DNA of 64,000 nucleotides from positions 1 to 64,000 of the forward strand of contig ML991812.1 of NCBI GenBank assembly GCA_010094025.1. The letters are read 5' to 3'. Every line of letters starts with the position of its first letter. Positions within the stretch are counted from its first letter, which is position 1. The notes under the pieces are model-generated. The model saw only the letters and a program-made list of their open reading frames with translations. It did not search any database and was not told the DNA's origin. This DNA comes from Viridothelium virens (lineage: Eukaryota > Ascomycota > Dothideomycetes > Trypetheliales > Trypetheliaceae). Of this stretch, positions 25,506 to 36,802 are shown in pieces. The position numbers and the translations under genes are program-made.

Positions 25506-26090
25506 CACTGCCATCATATCTTATACCCAACACCCGTGTTAGTCGAATTGCTGGCGTTCTACGGTGATGACGGTCTTTAGATCATCTAGAAAGGAGTTAC
25601 TGGTGCTCATCCACCAAAAACTGTGTGGACAACTGACAACAGGCGGTCACGTTGCCTATCTGCATTTGGAGGTCACTGTGACATTGAAGAGAACGCCTCT
25701 CAACAGGATCTAAGGTGGTAGTCTGATGATTTTCGTTGAATGCATTGATCTCAGTTTTCTTATTTGTGAGATCTGTTCAAGCGTAGCTTTTGCAACACTT
25801 TTCAACATAACCACGTCTCACGAGTGTGGCTTGTGAAGCCCATTCACTATCAATAAAAACTCATCTTTCTCGTCCTACACGTAGCTCACGCGTACCGCGT
25901 CACACAAGCGAAGTGATTTAAGGCGCGGATTGTCGCGTGTTTATCGAACGTGCTATTGTGCTTTTGCCACTTTAGTCGATTTCTTCCGTACACAATTACT
26001 CATGACCACCAATCGAGCCACACCAACCCCATGCTATTTATAATGGCACCTTTCCACCTTCACTATTGTCTCTAACGTTCAAACCGCAAA
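25506..26090. other. Intergenic spacer with probable promoter of the downstream gene
   Basis: This 585-bp spacer between two plus-strand genes holds the GTP cyclohydrolase 3' end and the promoter of the 26091 gene. No other feature is seen. Confidence 0.4.
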
Positions 26091-27992
26091 ATGTCTTCCA
26101 GCCAGGGTCGGAACAATAGAGTTCTATCAATCGCCGACATGTTGAATACGCCGCCAGGTTCGACCTGGTCTGGGCTGGCTTCCGCAGGACAAATTCAGCA
26201 CGCCGAAAGCTCCTTGAGATCAACTGCAAATCATCCGGAGAATGCTGAAGAGCCCATATCAAGGCATGACCAGCTAGACGAGCGCACAAAACACGAGGTC
26301 GACCGCGAGGAATACCCAGTCGTAGATCGGGATCAAGAAGACAATCATCAAGAACAGCCAAATAGACAGCAGCATCAGCCTTTCGTGAGGCAAGATATTC
26401 CTGTCCTTAAGCAAGTCGAGCCAGTTGCTCAACAGGCAGAGCCACGAAAAATCATACCTCCATTCCATTTCTCACCCAGTCGTGGAAGCCTTCATGAACG
26501 GCGAAGGTCGAGAAGCATATCACCAACAAAAAAGCCAAATCAACACTCCTATACCCAAGAAGAACCACAAACTCCAACGAAGGCTCCCCGCCTCCAGCCA
26601 AATGGGCGAATACTACCTTCTGCTAGTCAGGACACCAATCTGCCGACACCACCAATCTCCAACAGCAACCACCTCGCAAGCCTACCACCGATTGCTCCAA
26701 TCAAGCGCCGTCTTCGACCCAACGTCTCAATCCGCAAAAAGCCATTCAACATCTTCCAAGCCCTTATGCAACACCAAGATCTCGTCCTCAACACTACCGG
26801 CCTCCTGCCCCTGGACGAGCTCATCGGCCTGTACGCTATCTGCAAGGATTTTCACACCATGGTCAATCGCAACGCCACCACCTTCATGAAGCACTACTCC
26901 CGTGTCAACGCCCCTGGATGCTCCAACATCTTCCAATTCCGCTTCTACCCCGCTCTCTGCATGCGCGATCCCACGCCTCGACCGAACGACGACCGCCCCT
27001 CAGAAACCCGCACCATACCCTCCTTTCGCTGGCTGCGCATGCTCGTCTTCCGACAGATGATAGTGCGCGACATCGTGCTGATAATGGCAGCGGACGGGAT
27101 GCGGATGCCAGCAGAGGCGCACCTCGCGCTGAAGAAAGTGTGGCTGCTGCTCGACCTGCCATACAACAAGACGCGGTTATCGATGATGCACAACCCGAAG
27201 TTTTGGAGCGACCAGGATCTGTTTCGGGCGACGCTGTGGTTCGTGAAGCTGGACATGCTGTTTGGGGATCCGATCACAGGCACGGGGAATGAGGTGGACA
27301 TGAGGAAGCTGTTGTTTGCGCAGAGGTCGTTGACGGTTCTGTGGCGTGTGCTGCGGAGGGAGCTGTTTCAGACGGAGATGGATATTATGCAGCTGTATGT
27401 GGGGACATGGTATCAACCCCTACCACTGTCGGATTCGGATGGGGCGAGTCTGATGGGCGTCCCGGCGCATCTGGTCGGCAGGATGAATCATGAGGGATGG
27501 GGAGCGGGACAGGAGCGGCTATTGCGGCCTGATGAACTAGTAATGAGAGAGAGTATGAAGAGAGATCTGAGGCTTGATACGCAGATCATGGATATGATGA
27601 GCTATGGGTTTTTGGATGAGGAGACGTGGGAGATGCTTCCATTTCCGGGCTACGATCGTGTGCGGGAGGTCCAGCTACAGCGGCGAGAGAAGAGGATAAA
27701 GAGTGATCTGGCGGAAGAGGTGGAAGCATTGATGGTAGAAAGGGGGTCGACTGTGGGAAGCAAGCGATCGGTCGCAGAAAGCAGTCCAGGGGTGTCAAGC
27801 GCTCGATGGAAGGGCAAGGAGAAAGTACAACATAGCCAGACCGTTGCCTCAGTTGAAGATATTGAGTCAAAAGACTCAAGACCGTTAGACAGCGGTTACT
27901 ATAGTGGATTACCTTCAAGCAGTTTGACACCACTGTTAGCAATAAAGGGGGACTCGGCACCTTCACCTGCGAATACGCCGCGAACTGCATGA
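26091..27992 (+). CDS. Conserved fungal protein of unknown function, single exon, F-box-like core
   Basis: A single 633-codon exon. Residues 1-210 are disordered and Gln/Pro/Arg-rich. A folded region starts near RKKPFNIFQALMQHQDLV and includes LLPLDELIGLYAICKDFHTM, which resembles a divergent F-box (leader Pro, Leu-rich helix). It continues with helical, Met/Arg-rich sequence to about residue 560, including FWSDQDLFRATLWFVKLDM and YVGTWYQPLPL. The last 70 residues are polar and probably disordered. I believe it belongs to a family conserved in filamentous fungi but cannot name it. The F-box reading is an inference from one helix. The ATG has a reasonable context (AAAATGTC). Confidence 0.75.
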   Translation: MSSSQGRNNRVLSIADMLNTPPGSTWSGLASAGQIQHAESSLRSTANHPENAEEPISRHDQLDERTKHEVDREEYPVVDRDQEDNHQEQPNRQQHQPFVRQDIPVLKQVEPVAQQAEPRKIIPPFHFSPSRGSLHERRRSRSISPTKKPNQHSYTQEEPQTPTKAPRLQPNGRILPSASQDTNLPTPPISNSNHLASLPPIAPIKRRLRPNVSIRKKPFNIFQALMQHQDLVLNTTGLLPLDELIGLYAICKDFHTMVNRNATTFMKHYSRVNAPGCSNIFQFRFYPALCMRDPTPRPNDDRPSETRTIPSFRWLRMLVFRQMIVRDIVLIMAADGMRMPAEAHLALKKVWLLLDLPYNKTRLSMMHNPKFWSDQDLFRATLWFVKLDMLFGDPITGTGNEVDMRKLLFAQRSLTVLWRVLRRELFQTEMDIMQLYVGTWYQPLPLSDSDGASLMGVPAHLVGRMNHEGWGAGQERLLRPDELVMRESMKRDLRLDTQIMDMMSYGFLDEETWEMLPFPGYDRVREVQLQRREKRIKSDLAEEVEALMVERGSTVGSKRSVAESSPGVSSARWKGKEKVQHSQTVASVEDIESKDSRPLDSGYYSGLPSSSLTPLLAIKGDSAPSPANTPRTA

Positions 27993-28496
27993 GGAGAAGG
28001 ACTAGCATGCTGCGATCAACATCTGCGGTAATAGGATGCTTCTTTCAACGTATATCGCCCACTGGCTCTGCGACAATAGACTTACAGCAAGTATTACTCA
28101 CATCTAATGTAATGTAATTAGAATCATGTACAGAAACAATGGAAAGTAATCAAGATATCTAAGGAATTAGACTTATGCGTACGATACTCATTAGGTGATA
28201 AAGTGCTTCAGTGAAATCAACCGAGTTTGAAGAAATAATTCGTATAATATTGCTATTAAGACTTTCTCTGATCATCTTCCTGAGGACACTCTAGAAAACG
28301 TTACAAAATAAATGGTCCATTTGATATTTTCATCTATTCCGAGACTACGGCGACACACGCATGCGAAAGGCGCAAGATCTTCGTAGATGACAGCTTATTA
28401 GATTAGCATGATTAGGTACCTACAATCAGCCAACCAAGCCGGTGCAAGCCTAAAACGACACCCCGTTTACAACGCCGCTTCCTGGCTTTAGAAGAC
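27993..28496. other. Intergenic spacer, nothing seen
   Basis: AT-rich 3' flank of the upstream gene followed by the presumed promoter of the SAYSvFN gene. No open frame or RNA is supported. Confidence 0.45.
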
Positions 28497-28883
28497 ATGC
28501 CCTCCGAGGCCGGAGAGCCATCCATCGAAAAGAGGAAGAATAAGAAGCCCTACCACATCTCCAAAGCCGACCTGCAGCTCGACGAATACATTGAGGAGCG
28601 CAATTCCCGATCCCCTTCCTTATTGGTCCAAAAAGCCTACAATCACCTCAAAAACTCACGTCAGTTTCATGCCTATGTCATTCTACAGGTACTTGCGGCA
28701 TTGATCGGATATGGGCAGGTCATGTTCGTGCTGGGGCTATTCTGGGCGATGATTGCAAACACCGGGAAGAGGAAGGAGGGGGAGATGAGCGCCTATTCGC
28801 TGTTCAATGACGGTGTGGAGGCCATAGCTGGCAGTACCGACATGGAAGCACTGGAACAGGAGCTTAGAAGTCGCGGCGTTTGA
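28497..28883 (+). CDS. SAYSvFN-domain protein (SAYSD1-like)
   Basis: An intronless 128-residue protein. The C-terminal signature MSAYSLFNDGVEAIAGS is the SAYSvFN motif, preceded by a hydrophobic hairpin (FHAYVILQVLAALIGYGQVM and FVLGLFWAMIA, about residues 58-85). The animal relative SAYSD1 is an ER membrane protein linked to ribosome-associated quality control at the translocon; function in fungi is inferred by similarity only. The N-terminus is Lys-rich and acidic. The length and the position of the motif match the family. Confidence 0.85.
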   Translation: MPSEAGEPSIEKRKNKKPYHISKADLQLDEYIEERNSRSPSLLVQKAYNHLKNSRQFHAYVILQVLAALIGYGQVMFVLGLFWAMIANTGKRKEGEMSAYSLFNDGVEAIAGSTDMEALEQELRSRGV

Positions 28884-29691
28884 GAGCGGAGGACAAACAG
28901 CTTCATGCAAGAAGCATACAGTTGTGGATCCTGTCAACCCTATCCTTGTACAGGCCGGAAGATCTTCAATGGACATTTCTATAGGCCTTGGCTAGTAGAC
29001 AGAGAGGAGCAAGGAAATCCCTGATGTTGAAAAACACATTTCGATAGCGTGCTCTGGCTTGCAGCTGCTACCAACGGAACAGGATCGTCTACGACTAAGA
29101 GCCTACACATATTCAAGGTCAGATTTTTGGCGCAAAGCAGATGGCGATGGGAAGAACACATAATAAATGACACTCGCGGGCGTTGTGAGCTCTTTCAAAT
29201 TCACGTTTTGTCTTCTGGCCCACCATTTTCCTAACACTAGGAGGCAGAATCCTATTTGTAAATGTTCAAAAAGGGTACCATCCGAGGCAGGCTGCAGGAC
29301 TCTGTTCGCCTGTTCCACGGTTCTGGCCAGATTATATGCCAGATATCGGAATATGACGGCTCATATGAAGGGCATGTACCTCCGCCATCATTCAAGAACG
29401 AAGAGAAAAGCCACCCTCCGATTCGCAACCGGCTTCCTGCATAAGATTGCCACTCCCAAGGAGCGGTGAACGAATCTATAGAAGGAGAACCTCACAGTTT
29501 CCCCCTCTCGGGAATCTCATCAAACTTTCGCCTACGTGCCCTTTCTGTCTCACCCTGTCCTTCTGAATGCTGTATTCGTGAAGAACAGCTGCGAGCAATT
29601 ACCTGAGATACCTCGAAATACGAAACGCTGGCAAAGTCGAACTCGCGTCCGCACCAACAATTTCAATGGTCTGAACATAACTTGTGGCACA
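28884..29691. other. Intergenic region, no supported gene
   Basis: About 800 bp with overlapping short frames on both strands and none with a domain or splice signals. It presumably holds the promoter and 5' leader of the AT-hook gene. Confidence 0.4.
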
Positions 29692-30575
29692 ATGAACGAG
29701 CTCAAAGCAGTCTACGAAAAGGCTCGACGAGACATGCGCATCGCTACGGAACGTCACGAGGATGCTGTAAAACGTTTCAGTGCTGCCAAAAAAGCGTTGC
29801 AACATGAGCTTCAGGATTTTGAATTGGATACAGACCCCATCTTCGAGTTCCTCGACATAGCTACGGATGACGACCTTATCGCCGCCCAGAGCTCAGTGGC
29901 CGGGGGAAGTAGAGGAAATGAGCTCAATGAGACTGGGCTTGTACATCAAGAGGGCCAGGAGGATGAGGACATGTCAGTTGGGAGCGCCAGTCTCAACAGC
30001 AACAGTGCTCGCCCCCAAGAAACATCGGATATTGAGGCGAGACCTAACTCCGAGAAATCCGCAAGATTCGTCAGCATCTCGCCTCCGCAGCCATCGGAGA
30101 GGGCCGTGAGTGGTAGCTTCAACTCACTCCGTGGAACTCGACCACTAACTTCAAACAGCCCGCCCAGAGTATCTCAAGGCAAAGCGAAGGCACCAAAACA
30201 ACCCCACGCGTGGATCACGAGCATCACGTAGGACAGAACAGGTCTATAAAGCGAGCAAGAGGTCGACCTCGAAAGTCAACGCCTGCAGTTGGTGAGCGTA
30301 TCAGGGTTGAAGATCCGCCCGCGCCGAACCCCCAGGACAGTGAGAAGGCTGGGAAGTCGGCTCCTCAGACCGGAAAGCGTCGTGCGGAAGCCACGTCAGG
30401 GTCTGAGCCCAAGCGTCAGAGGGTGAGGGTGAAAACGTACCGACCGAAAACTTCAAACGTCGATAGCCCCGTTCACTCGGAACTCGTCACTGATGAGGAA
30501 CGCTGGGCAAGTTTATCTGTGGAGTCGAGACCAAGGGAAAGGCTTAAGAAGAATACGCCTGGAAGCCAGGGATAG
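29692..30575 (+). CDS. AT-hook protein with N-terminal coiled coil, function unknown
   Basis: Two exons, 29692-30105 and 30159-30575, give 276 residues. The intron is textbook: GTGAGT donor, CACTAAC branch and ACAG acceptor, 53 nt. Splicing joins what would otherwise be two overlapping frames. Residues 1-45 (MNELKAVYEKARRDMRIATE onward) form a charged helix or coiled coil. The middle is disordered and Ser-rich. An AT-hook, KRARGRPRKS, lies near residue 170, with further basic patches (KRQRVRVKTYRPK). The AT-hook implies binding in the minor groove of AT-rich DNA, so a chromatin or nuclear role is likely. The start is the first in-frame ATG, with a good context (CACAATGA). Confidence 0.65.
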
Positions 30576-32639
30576 AAGCTTCTTCGCACATTTGACGACT
30601 TATGATGTATGGGGAGAATTATGATGATGGGCACCGGGCCATTGCAATATCAAGAAAGCGTCACCATGGACATGAGGAGGTGACAAATGGATCATTGAAG
30701 TAGGAAGATTGTAGCTAGTCTTGAAGATATCTCAAGGATATGTCTCTGAAGGAAGCGCGATTTCGGTTTGATCTAGCCATCTTTTAGCGCTCTCGACATA
30801 GAGCTTCCATTTAGCAGTAACGATTCAGTACATGCTTCCTATCATTGTCTCCTTTCATAACTTCTATCAAATTTTTCTGGCACGTGGAGTGAGATTCGGA
30901 CCCTCAAGAGAAGATGGTACCGGTAATAACGTTTAGTGTGAAATCCTTGATCCACGCCAAGAACGAGAGATTGATGATTAACCTGGAAGGAAGAGCTGAG
31001 AGGACTTTAAGTTTCTGGAACTATATGCTCACTTTCTTTTCTTGACAGACACCGGATGTGGAGTTAATATAGCATAAAGAGACTTTTACGTCAGGCAGAT
31101 CTCATCTGAGTCTTTACTAACTATGTAACAGAAACCTTCCCTCGCTGGTAGAGGAAGCAGGCCTAACAGATTTGGGCACGTAAGGAATGAGGCACATCAA
31201 TGGTTGGTGAACATGAGCTGTGGACTTGTTCTCTATGCGGCGCCGTAGCCGAGGATGAGATGAAGTTTTTGATTTGGGGGGGCTCCACCACCACAAGGAA
31301 TTGTTGAGGATAATTTGAAGGCGGTACTCGATGAAGTCTTTTCTATGGACTGAGGGAATTACTTTTGGAATTCAAGCGTTGTGGAGGTGGGCGCATTGGT
31401 GGAGATGTGTATGGAGTGGAAAATTGGCGTGCAGGGCAAATGGTACTCCGCACTCGCCGTAATGACGTATGTTCGGGTTATCTCTCCCCGAACTTGAACA
31501 CCCCACTCATCCCTAAATGAGTACCCTCTCGCTCACTGTCTGATGGCCGAGTGGCGTGTGTCTTGCACTTCAACGCATGCTAGAGAAATACACAAGGAGA
31601 CGATACTGGAAGTCAGTCCTGGGTATTTTAATTAAGCCATTTTCACTCCTTAAAACCCCAGTTAAAACTGTTCAGTTGGTTTTCGCTAGCCATAGCGGGT
31701 TGACTTTTCTCTCACACAGTGGGTAGCCCACCGGTGGTTTCTTTTTGCCTCTAAGATCTTTAGTCTGCACCCTATGTGGTGAGCCATCTATCCCTTTTCC
31801 AATTTTCCTCAGCTGGGTGTGTTGTGAGAAGAAGTGCATGTAGAAGCGTGCAGGTTCTTGGTTTCGAAATGCACTTAGACCTCGTATTCACGCTGTTTCT
31901 TTTTGCTTAATACTACACGATTGCCTGAATTCCCTCCATTCCTATTCTTTTCTTTCCTTCAATCCCCCACACAAGTAATCCGTGTCCCAGTGCAGCCCTC
32001 TTCCGGCTACTCCTGCATTTACGTTAAAGCCTAATTTAGTATCGAGCGGGAATAAGAGTACCAAATAACAGATATCAGCTACAGGAGAGGGGACTCAAAG
32101 GACTGGGGTCCAAGTCAGAACGTGGAACAGCTTTAGCTGCTGTCGCTTCAGTTGGGATGAATCCTCACAAATGCACGGAGGAGAAGATGCTCAAGGGAAA
32201 GATCTTCACTCAAGATAACCGGCCATCGGAGAGTAGACAATCAATGCAAGAAGTTGACGGTCATATTAAGCGGTACGATGTAAACACTATTGTGCAGCCA
32301 AAAGACAATGATTGATGTCCTCCTCTGCCAATGGATCTGCTCTAAAAGTGAAAGTCGACCCATTGTTTCTCTGGAGCCTCAAACCTGAACGGTCAAAGGA
32401 CTGGGGTACACTCAAGATGTAAAAAAGAGGGTATGACAATTATGAACCATTGTGTTGATTCACGGGAAAGAATGAATATCGAGTCCGGGGATGAGTGACT
32501 CCTGAAGGCGTACTGTGCGCGCTTCCACACAAACGGAGGTAAATGCAGCGAATTGAGACCAGCCCATCGTGATTACTCTCGCTGTCAGAGCACATAATGT
32601 CCGATGTTACCCCAACGAAACTTCAGACGTCGATACCCT
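30576..32639. other. 2.1-kb gene-free region
   Basis: Long stretch without open frames above 60 codons on either strand. No inverted repeat, tRNA or repeat copy is visible. A tRNA-like A-box match near 31540 has no partner B box. Confidence 0.45.
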
Positions 32640-34003
32640 TTAAGTCCAATGGATGACATTCTTGAATGCAACGCCACCGGAGGAGCTTCCACTACCGACA
32701 CCTGATGTATTGGCCGAATCTTCCACCCTAGAATCAGGGTGAATGGTAGGGTCATCAGTGGGCTTACCGAGTCTCTGTTTAGAACATGTTGGCTTCAATC
32801 TCGGAGTGTTGGTGCTTGTCGAGTTCTGACTAGTAGACCCGGATGGAAGAGTGGAGTTGGTGTCATTCAAGTTACCTGCAACGTTCCCGAGGTCGAGGCA
32901 GCCACATGTGACATTACTTGAGCACAACGGATAGACTATTTTGTCTGTCATGTCGCAGAAGAGCTCTTCAGCAAGATTGACTATGCTGGGACCCAGTGCT
33001 TTTGGATGATCACAGAGAGGGCGAATCTTATGTTCTGTATTCCTGGTAATCACAATATCGTCTGGGCGAGGGTTCGACTTCATGGTGGCGTTGACGGTCC
33101 CATTACTTGCGTTTGGCGAGGCGATTCCGCGTCTGCGTTTACGCTGCAGACCGACTGGTGTCAACTCGATTGGTTTACCCATTGGATGCCCCAAAGAATC
33201 ACCCGCTGTGTAGATATTCGACTTATCAGAGCCATCATCGTTGTATTGTAGCACCGGGTTGTAAATGGGCATTCGGTCCTTATCCATGTCCCACGATGAC
33301 CAGAAAGTTAGACGGGGTGCGCTTCCACACATGGATGCTACATTGTCCTTGTATTCTTTCACAAGGCCTTGATGCTGTGAAGGGTCTCCAACCCCCTTGA
33401 AATCAGTAATGTGCATCGAAATGGCATACTCGACGATGTCGTTGGTATCATCACCGTCGATCCAGGTACATCTTGGCTGATAATTGCTGGATCCAAATAT
33501 TGCCGAAGAATAATACCAACGAGCGCCACATTGATATCCAACGTCTCCTACCCAGGCTTGTTGATTCTTTGCAGGATCTGTAATTGCGATGTAGCTAATG
33601 CAAAGTGCATCATTCCCACCGGCCGCCACTACAACGTAAGCGGGGGACTCGTTGCTATCACCTGTACCAATGTTAACGTCGGCTTTAATAGCTAGCAGAC
33701 ACTTGATGCTTTCGTATTACCTTGATCGACGTCGATATCGGCGAAATTGCCGTCGTCTATTGTGTGGCCATTTGACTTTTTCACACCCAACCAATTACCA
33801 CTGTTTCCGGCAAGTCCAATGTGTGGCACTTTACCACCGAGACTGGCTGACTTGTCCTTTGCGCTCATGGGTAATCCGGCGCCAATACGAACAGTGGTCT
33901 TAGAACCAGAGGACTGAGAAGGAAATTGGTCGGCGACAGTATCGATAAGGCCCAGGGCATCCGAGACAATACCGATGACACCAGAGATCGCTTCAAGAGC
34001 CAT
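32640..34003 (-). CDS. Conserved fungal protein of unknown function, possibly secreted
   Basis: Exons 34003-33721 and 33661-32640 join in frame to give 434 residues. The N-terminus (MALEAISGVIGIVSDALGLI) is an amphipathic helix rather than a clear signal peptide. The core contains KVPHIGLAGNSGNWLGVKKS, AYVVVAAGGNDALCISYIA, VGDVGYQCGARWYYSS and CTWIDGDDTNDIVEYAISM, with several Cys and Trp. A tetrabasic site RKRRRG near residue 265 could be cleaved by a Kex2-type protease, and the following region has N-glycosylation motifs. The C-terminal third is Ser/Thr/Asn-rich and ends with a Gly/Ser stretch. The frame is open upstream of the ATG and contains KKRSR, so an additional 5' exon with a signal peptide may exist, but I could not place it. 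No domain is recognised. Confidence 0.7.
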
Positions 34004-36802
34004 AATTCCAAGAGCGCGAGCCTTCGAGATACGTGAACGTTTCTTGAGATGTTCTGCAAAAGCTACATTGGAAGGACATTAGCAAGTCTGCTGTTGAAGC
34101 ATCGTCGAGCGAATAGTATGAGTATTTTATCAAACTTACAGAGACAGCAATTTGACTTAAGAAAGGAGCTTGTAGATCTTTTTCCCTATGCGCCGCTCGG
34201 TTGTGTTCGAAGGAGTTCGTATACTCACAAGACTCAATATGCGTGGAGGTATGCAAGTTTCCTTTGGTCTTGTAAAGGGGAACACTGGATGCTATGGGGT
34301 TGGATAACGCAGACTGCCAGCAGACGCGTTCAAAGATTGACTGTAAACTGAAAGTGGACAGGAATATGAGATATAATCATGGCTGATTCGGCCATTTAAG
34401 TACGCTGAAGGCTGAATTGAAGACGTCGCTTCTGGAGCAAGGTATTCCGAAATTCACAAGAAGGCAACCTTTCCTGCTGTCTCCCAGGGCGTAGCTTTTT
34501 GATCATCGCATCATCGAAATCGTTTGTGCATCCGCATCCGGGATGCGATAGTGGAAAGAATCGCCACCACACTGACATACCGTAAACACGTGCAAAGGAC
34601 AGATGGAGGAAGCCCTCGAACTTCACCGGCGATTTCCATGAATGAGAAAATGTGCGCCACGATCTGGCTGGGGACTGAATTATCGTGATCCGATGTCCTG
34701 TGTTGGTGCGGCTGAATCTGGGTGCATTGCGCAGAGATAGTCAAGAACCTTCTTGGAAAGATGTACAAGCTTTGTCCCGACACTTTACCAAAGTCCCGCG
34801 CGTTTGGATCCTCTTACGAATCTCGTCCATAAAAGGTCGATTGGAGATATCAAAAGGAGATGAACAAACGTGAAGTGTCTTGATCAGACGCCATGAAGCT
34901 CGATAAGGCCGCCGTGGCCATTTTCCCAGGCAATTGAGGCATCAGTGTAAGTTGATCTCGCTTATCGAGTACAGAGATTTACACGTGCCAAATGTCCGAG
35001 TAACAAAGATGAATGATGACTATTGCAACAAAAACTTTGGTGTGATTCGCTGTTTGCGCTGCATTAAGACGTCTTTGAGATACTCTTACGCTCTGGGCTT
35101 TACGCATCGCGAGCTGTAGGACCCGCAGTCCAATTGCTGTACACTCATCATGCAGTTATTAGTCGTCTGAATTTAGACAAAGCCAGAATACCCAGCGTCG
35201 CAATATCGGCTGAGACAGAGCTGAAGAAGTTTTTAAAGTCACGGGAGGGGACCGCGAACACCACCACAGCTCCTAGGCTGAGCACGCCATCAACGGCGTA
35301 CGCCGAATTTAAAGCGGGTCTCGCAAAACTTCATCGTTGATCCTCAAAAGAAATTTACTTCATACGTGCGATTGTTCAAGCGTGCTTCTGAAGCTACCAT
35401 TTTTATCAAGGAAAAGTGGGCCGCTTTACTTCGTTGAAGTTTGCCTCTACTCTTGTCAGATGTTGTGACGTAACCAAAAAGGACCGCAAGGTTCGTTCCT
35501 TTTGGTTCAACAACTCTAGCGTTGATCCCAAGGGCCAGCATATCTTCGCTGAGTGCTCGCGTAGATTCGCAATTTACGATCATCACTACCTTGCTTTCGC
35601 AGAAGCTCTGCTTCATCCACTTGACTATGACGTTACCTATCCGTGGAATATGACTATCTCGAGAAGAATAAGAGAAGACACGACCTGTAGGTGGGACTGA
35701 TGAAAAACACGAACAAAAGGGAGGGAAAAGCGCGGCGGTGTCGCTCAGCTTCAGTTCTTTGGAATCTGGTGACGCTCTTCTTTCAGCGATGCGCTTGCTG
35801 ATAGCATCGCTTCTACGGTTGGGTGCTATGGGACTCGCTGTGTTATGTCGCTGCCTTGGGCGTTCTCAACGGGCGTACGATAAGGTAGTTGGGTTCCTGA
35901 TCGGATGATAGATGAGATGTGTACCGGAGATGAGCTGTTTCAGGATACGCATTCATTTCGCTCCCTTCATGCGAGCTCAACAAGCGCCATCTTCGTCACA
36001 TTGTCTACCATAATGTGGCGCAGCTGATGCGGTATGTTGCGCCCTCTTTTCAGCTCCTCCACCGTTTTCTCTCCCATGAAATCAATTTCTTGTGGATCTT
36101 TTCATTGTGCCAAGGGTTGCGTGTCTTATCCTAACTCACACGGGTGATCATAGGTGTCTCAGTTCTGAGATCCTGATAACCCCTCGTTTCAACACATTTT
36201 GTGTAGACTTTGCTTTACACTCTCTAAAACCATTCTACAGTGGGGGTTGTTTGCCTGGGAAGTGAACGATCGAATGACACGCATCTATACGCTGGAAGGT
36301 ACACGCCAAAGCTCTCTCAGGCATTTTGCCGTCATGACCTAGATATGTGACGTCGAAAAGTTTCTCCTTGTTTGGAAAAGGGCACACGAGTAGTTGATTA
36401 ATCTTATAAATGAGATAGCTCTGATGATGAAATTCGACGAATTGTCCCCCGATTGCAAGCTACGATTGTCCTAATGGGGAAATCCTCAAGACAACTGACA
36501 GTCTGTATCCAACCAGTCATAGCAACGTACGTTACATCTGCTCTTTCTCCGTATCGGAGCTAAGCCTTGCACGATACTGTTCGACTTCACCAAACCCTAT
36601 GACTAAAGCTGATGTTGTATGTGATGTGTGAGAAGGTCTTCGCATCTGCATTCGTTCATCGGTACTGAGCAGCTAAGAGAACAAATCCGTATGAACGTTG
36701 TCTATTCCTTGTGTAGGGGCCTCTACTCTAGTCCACTGTTACTTATGATATCTGCTGTTCCAGATAGGTCATATCTGTCCTACCGCAAGATTACCCATTC
36801 GA
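34004..36802. other. 2.8-kb region without a supported gene
   Basis: Only short open frames occur. The stretch 35134-35340 (68 codons) and 35416-35700 (94 codons), both plus strand, look mildly coding, but I find no domain and no intron that joins them. A missed 5' exon of the 32640-34003 gene could lie at 34050-34400. Confidence 0.35.

Noticed and set aside
31540-31640. Possible tRNA (A-box-like TGGCCGAGTGG)
   Set aside because: No B box or matching acceptor stem follows at a suitable distance.
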